Source: Streptomyces sp. YPW6
Lineage (GTDB): Bacteria; Actinomycetota; Actinomycetes; Streptomycetales; Streptomycetaceae
NCBI RefSeq assembly: GCF_018866325.1
Contig: NZ_CP076457.1
Location: 2,639,001-2,703,000 of the forward strand
Direction of reading: 5' to 3'
Length of the DNA stretch: 64,000 nt
Part shown: positions 60,368 through 64,000 of the stretch, piece after piece
How positions within the stretch are numbered: the first letter of the stretch is position 1
How the letters are laid out: the number at the start of each line of letters is the position of its first letter
Notes under the pieces: generated by a model
The model's database searches: none
Told to the model about the DNA's origin: nothing
What the model saw: the letters and a program-made list of their open reading frames with translations, nothing else
Position numbers and translations under genes: made by a program

Positions 60368-60946
60368 TCAGCCCCGGCCGCGGGCCCGGCGTGACATCAC
60401 CGCGCGCAGCACCCGGCGGCCCTCCGTGGACAGGTCCAGCGCCTTGCGGAGGCCGGCGCCGCTGCCCGCCGTGCCGGTGGTCTCCGCGAGGATCTCCAGG
60501 ATCCGGACCTGCCGTTCCAGCTCCCCCGCGACCAGCGGACCGACGGCCGCGGGTTCACCGCTGCGGGCCGCCTTGAGCAGGTCCTCCTCGTCCGCCGGCG
60601 CCTCCCCGTCCGGGGCGTCGAACCGGCCGTGGACCCGGAGCGCGACCAGCGAGCAGGCGTCGGCCCACTCCCGCAGCGGCTGGGCAGCGAAGTCGGAGGG
60701 AGCGGCGCCGAGCATGGCCCGTACGAGCGCGGCCGGGCCGTCGGGGACCGACGCCTGCTCCAGCTCCGTCCGCACCGCCGCGAGCCGGATGGCCCAATCC
60801 CGTCCGTTCTCGCAGCTCGCCCAGAGGGGGCGCAGGGGCTCCGCCCCGGTCCCCGCGAGCAGGGGCAGGCAGCGGTCCAGACAGGCCAGCGCCCCGGCGG
60901 CCAGCGCGCGCTCGTCGGCCCGTCCGATCAGTTCCAGCAGACTCAT
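60368..60946 (-). CDS. Protein of unknown function (192 aa)
   Basis: The cytoplasmic, helical, acidic protein begins MSLLELIGRADERALAAGA. No membrane segment or catalytic motif is evident (ACLDRCLPLLAGTGAEPLRP, LREWADACSLVALRVHGRFD). The C-terminus is very basic (MSRRARGRG). Codon bias is typical, so the gene is real. The next gene upstream is on the same strand 66 nt away and may be co-transcribed. Confidence 0.75.
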   Translation of the reverse strand: MSLLELIGRADERALAAGALACLDRCLPLLAGTGAEPLRPLWASCENGRDWAIRLAAVRTELEQASVPDGPAALVRAMLGAAPSDFAAQPLREWADACSLVALRVHGRFDAPDGEAPADEEDLLKAARSGEPAAVGPLVAGELERQVRILEILAETTGTAGSGAGLRKALDLSTEGRRVLRAVMSRRARGRG

Positions 60947-61012
60947 CGACGTCTCCCTCGGTCTACCGGATACTGCGCCGAATGGCCGAAAATCGTCACT
61001 TGGGAGCAGAGG

Positions 61013-61846
61013 TCACCGGTGGCCGCCGGGTGCCGGGGACGGCGCCGGGGCATCGGGCGCCTGTCCGCGCAGAGCCCGTTCGACCTGCATCCGGGTGACG
61101 GCGCGGACGTAGAGGACGGCGAGGACGGCGGCGACGATGTCCAGCGCGTCCGAGGCCGCCACCAGGCCCGCCGCCTGCACGATCGCCTCCGGGTCCTCGG
61201 CCCGCTCCCACAGGCGCCCGGTGGCCCGGGTGAAGAGGAGGCTCGCGACCCACGCGGCCCACCAGAGGTTGAGCGGGGTCCGGGGAACCTCGCGCCAGCC
61301 ACCGTCCGCGCGGGTCTGCGCGCTGGCCTCCCAGACGCCGCTCGCCACGCGGTAGGGGAACCAGAAGTTGGCGATGGGGACGAACCAGCCGCCCACGGCC
61401 CAGCCGGGGCCCATGCGCTGCACGGAGGGGTCGAAGACCTCGGCGTTCCGGCGGGTCCGGTGGAACCAGACGATGAAGACGACGGCGGTGGCCAGCAGCG
61501 CCACCCCCTGGGAGAGGGCGGCGACGCCGTACAGCGTCTCGGCCGTGTCGCCGTCCCGGCCGTAGATGTCCATGGAGCCGTCCTTCACCAGCCCCTGCCA
61601 GAGGCCGCGCATGTGCAGTCCGGTGCCGATGGCGAACAGGTCGGCGGCGATCACCACGCCGAGCAGCGCCGTCACCGCCCGGGCGAGACCGACGGGCGAG
61701 CGCGGCCAGGTGCCCACGCCCCAGCCCCCGGGGCCGGGGACCGGAGCCATGAGGCCTGCGGGCAGCGGCGGCCGGGTGCCCGAGCAGAAGGTGCACAGGC
61801 CGTCGTCGGTGACGGCCGTTCTGATACGGCAACGGGTGCAGAGCAT
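61013..61846 (-). CDS. DUF4328 membrane protein with N-terminal zinc-ribbon-like cysteines
   Basis: The 277-aa protein begins MLCTRCRIRTAVTDDGLCTF and continues with a further CS: four cysteines in C-x2-C...C-x2-C spacing, a likely zinc ribbon. Four to five membrane helices follow with the DUF4328 pattern WFHRTRRNAEVFDP, MGPGWAVGGWFVPIANFWFP and LNLWWAAWVAS. The function of DUF4328 is unknown. ATG 61846 has GGGGGGA upstream; GTG 61867 would add 7 residues. Confidence 0.85.
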   Translation of the reverse strand: MLCTRCRIRTAVTDDGLCTFCSGTRPPLPAGLMAPVPGPGGWGVGTWPRSPVGLARAVTALLGVVIAADLFAIGTGLHMRGLWQGLVKDGSMDIYGRDGDTAETLYGVAALSQGVALLATAVVFIVWFHRTRRNAEVFDPSVQRMGPGWAVGGWFVPIANFWFPYRVASGVWEASAQTRADGGWREVPRTPLNLWWAAWVASLLFTRATGRLWERAEDPEAIVQAAGLVAASDALDIVAAVLAVLYVRAVTRMQVERALRGQAPDAPAPSPAPGGHR

Positions 61847-62074
61847 GGCGAAATCCCCCCGGGACACGATGGTGGAAACAGGGCCGCACGTCCCTCCCCA
61901 GGAGCACGCGGCCGACGGCGCGCAGCCCGGCGGCTGCCGGGCTGTCCGCCTCGCATCTTCGCAGGTGGACCAGGTCTGTCGTCACCCGCGTACATCCGTG
62001 GGGGGCCAGGCCCGAGCGGGGGCGGTCCTTTGGGGGTGACCCTTTGGGGGGGCGGTCCCTTCGGGGCCGACCGC

Positions 62075-63682
62075 TCACCCCGCGCTGCCGGTCCGCTCCG
62101 CCAGGTCCCGGAACTGCGCCCAGCTCAGCTCGGGCTCGCGCGGGTCCCACAGCTTCTGCGAGGTGGCCACGAGCGGCATCCTGATGCCGTTGGCGACCTG
62201 CTCGGTGGTCTGCGCGTTCGGCAGGTCGCCCCAGACGGCGAACCGGCCGCCGAGGATCTGCCGCGAGTAGCGCTCGGCCACGGGTTCGGTGCCGCGCAGG
62301 ACCAGCGGGGTCCACTGCTCGTAGATCCGCTCACCGGTCGGGTAGACGAACTCGTTGGGTTCGCCGAGCACGTAGTAGAGGAACTCGTCGTTGAGGTTCA
62401 GCATCTTGTAGCCCTCGGCGAGGTACTCCTGCGGCGGGCGCGCGCCGATCTCCTTGCCGGTCCAGTACTCGATCTCGATGTTCTCGTCGGCCTTGACCTT
62501 CGTGCCCCGGAAGAGCCCGTCGTTCCAGGCCTTCGCGGTCCGCCCCTCGGGGACGACGACGTCCGCGCGGTCGTTCAGCCAGCTGGTGGCCAGGTCCTCG
62601 ATGGTGGCGTCGGCGCCGTGCCGCTGCTCGGCGGCCCGCTGGAGCTGGGGGTAGGAGGCGGCGGGGTCCCGGACGGTCAGCGCCTGGTACTCGTCCGCGC
62701 CGAGGTGCCAGAAGCGCCCCGGGAACAGCTCGGTGTACTCCTTGAGGAGTTCGTCGATGAGCTCCGCCGCGGCCGGCTCGGAGATGTCGATGGACCCCCT
62801 CGACGCGACGCCCGCCGTGTTGCGCAGCTGGAGGTCGGGGTGGGCGGCCAGCACCGCGCCGAGGTGTCCGGGCGAGTCGATCTCGGGGACGACCTCGATG
62901 TGCCGGCTGTTGGCGAGGCCGACGATCCGGCGGACCTCGTCCTGGGTGAGGGCCTCGTCGGAGACCACCTCGGGGTGGGACTTCGACTCGATCCGGAAGG
63001 CCTGGTCGTCGGAGAAGTGCAGGCCGAGCTGGTTGAGCTTGAGGTCACCCATCTCGCGTATGCGGTCCTCTATCCACTCCGCGCTGTAGTGCTTGCGCGC
63101 GATGTCGAGGTTGAGTCCGCGCTGCGGCCGGTCCGGCCGGTCGTTGACGACGCCCTCGGGGACCGTGCCGTCCGCCGTGAGGGACTGCTTGAGCGTCCGG
63201 GTGCCGTAGAAGACACCCGACTCGCCGGGGCCGGTGATCTTCACCTTCCGATCGCGCACGGTGAGCGTGTACGACTCGGCGGGGCCCGCGTCCTTGGCCC
63301 CGAGCGCCAGCTCGACGTCTCCCGTCCGGGGCGGCTCGGCGCCCCGGTAGCGGATCTTCAGCTCCTCGGCGAGCAGCCGCGCCTCGTCGGCGAGGACCTG
63401 GCTGCCCTCGGCGATGACGACGGTGCTGTCCTCGCCCGGCTGCCAGCCGGGCCCCCGGGCCGGGGTGTGCTCGCGCACCGCGGGGATCGTGCTCGGGGTG
63501 CTGGACATCGGGTAGCTGCGGGAGGGCGACGGGGCGGCCTCGGCGGAGGTCCCGGAGGGCGACGCCGCGTCACCGGACGGCCCGCTGCCGGACCCGTCCG
63601 GCCAGACGACGACGGTGAGGACGACGGCGGCTGCGGCCGTGACAGCCGCGCCGGTGACAAGGGCACCACGCGTGGGCGACAT
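62075..63682 (-). CDS. Secreted beta-N-acetylhexosaminidase (GH20)
   Basis: The 535-aa protein has a signal/anchor segment (VTGAAVTAAAAVVLTVVVWP), a Ser/Pro linker, and a GH20b N-terminal domain (about 85-185). The GH20 barrel follows, with RGLNLDIARKHYS, LGLHFSDDQAFRIES, VPEIDSPGHLGAVLA and the catalytic Asp-Glu pair in FWHLGADEYQA. It removes terminal GlcNAc/GalNAc from chitin, peptidoglycan or glycan fragments. The ATG has GGAGGA upstream. It may act on surface glycans made nearby, but this is only context. Confidence 0.92.
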   Translation of the reverse strand: MSPTRGALVTGAAVTAAAAVVLTVVVWPDGSGSGPSGDAASPSGTSAEAAPSPSRSYPMSSTPSTIPAVREHTPARGPGWQPGEDSTVVIAEGSQVLADEARLLAEELKIRYRGAEPPRTGDVELALGAKDAGPAESYTLTVRDRKVKITGPGESGVFYGTRTLKQSLTADGTVPEGVVNDRPDRPQRGLNLDIARKHYSAEWIEDRIREMGDLKLNQLGLHFSDDQAFRIESKSHPEVVSDEALTQDEVRRIVGLANSRHIEVVPEIDSPGHLGAVLAAHPDLQLRNTAGVASRGSIDISEPAAAELIDELLKEYTELFPGRFWHLGADEYQALTVRDPAASYPQLQRAAEQRHGADATIEDLATSWLNDRADVVVPEGRTAKAWNDGLFRGTKVKADENIEIEYWTGKEIGARPPQEYLAEGYKMLNLNDEFLYYVLGEPNEFVYPTGERIYEQWTPLVLRGTEPVAERYSRQILGGRFAVWGDLPNAQTTEQVANGIRMPLVATSQKLWDPREPELSWAQFRDLAERTGSAG

Positions 63683-64000
63683 CGGGCGGATTCCTCCGTT
63701 GAGGGGTCAAGGGCGAGCGAAACGAGTGAAGAGGGTGCAAGGCTGACATTTCTCCCACGACCTCGCCCATCGAGGACGGCGGGCGACCGGACGGAATCCC
63801 GGCCGACGCAGGTCAGGCGTCCATCACGCGTTCCGAAACTCTCCCGTTCGGGTGATTCTTCTCCGGCCCGCCGGACGCCCGCCGACCGGTCTCGTTAGCG
63901 TTACGGAACATTCGTCTCCTTCTTCACTCCCTCTTCACCCTCACCTCGCGCAACCTCCTTGCGCTCCCGCCTGTCTTTCAGGGACGGAAGACCTTCGCGT
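63683..64000. other. Upstream region of the hexosaminidase gene, with a possible 32-codon ORF
   Basis: It holds the promoter of the minus-strand gene. A 32-codon minus-strand frame (63813-63911) has a good AAGGAG site 4 nt before ATG. Its codon third positions are only about 78 percent G/C, and it has no recognisable content. I do not call it as a gene. Confidence 0.35.

Noticed and set aside
1..64000. tRNA/rRNA genes, insertion sequences, prophage or integrative-element ends
   Set aside because: I found no cloverleaf-like tRNA with CCA-type end, no transposase or integrase motifs, and no terminal inverted repeats flanking genes; visual scanning could miss a short or degenerate example.

Overview
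This window is chromosomal DNA of a high-GC actinomycete, almost certainly Streptomyces. The reasons are the very strong G/C preference at third codon positions, frequent GTG/TTG starts, 4-nt ATGA/GTGA gene overlaps, and a recognisable sigQ-afsQ1-afsQ2 locus. From memory, gene content and order through the afsQ, nucleoside and sialic-acid-like sections resemble the SCO486x-SCO490x region of S. coelicolor; I could not check this by alignment. I saw no tRNA, rRNA, insertion sequence, prophage or CRISPR array.

Layout. (1) 1-3370, minus: a three-gene cassette (partial membrane protein, 751-aa WXG100-like protein, 154-aa helical protein) that looks like type VII secretion-associated substrates. 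(2) 3647-7465: sigQ divergent from afsQ1-afsQ2-lipoprotein, an antibiotic/development control locus. (3) 7650-8955: VanZ-like protein, PspC protein and a small secreted protein. (4) 9090-10244 and 20336-27637: nucleoside uptake and salvage, comprising add, deoA, cdd, two permeases, an ABC ATPase and a BMP lipoprotein. Four copies of a 12-bp palindrome (consensus CTACGCGCGTAG) sit in front of these transcription units and suggest one regulator. (5) Between them are a hydrolase, a LysR/MFS divergent pair, an L,D-transpeptidase, an ECF sigma factor, a STAS protein and a large secreted subtilisin, followed by the relic of an Uma2-type gene.

(6) 29297-44312: a cell-surface glycopolymer cluster for a nonulosonic (sialic-acid/Kdn-like) polymer, of the kind described as teichulosonic acid in S. 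coelicolor. It has a NeuB-type synthase, a CMP-sugar synthetase fused to a HAD phosphatase, two paralogous [GT2 + polysialyltransferase-like] modules, a possible GT29-like sialyltransferase, a GT8-like/TPR/pyruvyltransferase fusion, an acyltransferase and two further glycosyltransferase candidates. A plausible order is: sugar acid synthesis, dephosphorylation, CMP activation, polymerisation, then decoration by acyl and pyruvyl groups.

(7) 44721-50449: LysE-family exporter, a second L,D-transpeptidase, an ECF sigma factor coupled to a membrane protein (likely regulator), and a MurG paralogue. Together with section 6 this makes the right half rich in cell-envelope functions. (8) 50967-52636: a MetPS-type sodium-dependent importer with its 45-aa small subunit. 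(9) 53019-59685: a DUF389 membrane protein, a potassium channel, and kdpFABC preceded by an extra 27-codon membrane peptide. (10) 60048-63682: a small HhH-like protein, a protein of unknown function, a DUF4328 protein and a secreted GH20 hexosaminidase.

Most striking observations: the shared nucleoside operator; the nucleoside ABC ATPase gene, which has no ATG/GTG/TTG start upstream of its Walker A motif but has a well-placed AUC; the duplicated inverted polysialyltransferase modules; the kdp leader peptide with paired direct repeats upstream; and an alpha/beta hydrolase whose nucleophile elbow carries glycine instead of serine.
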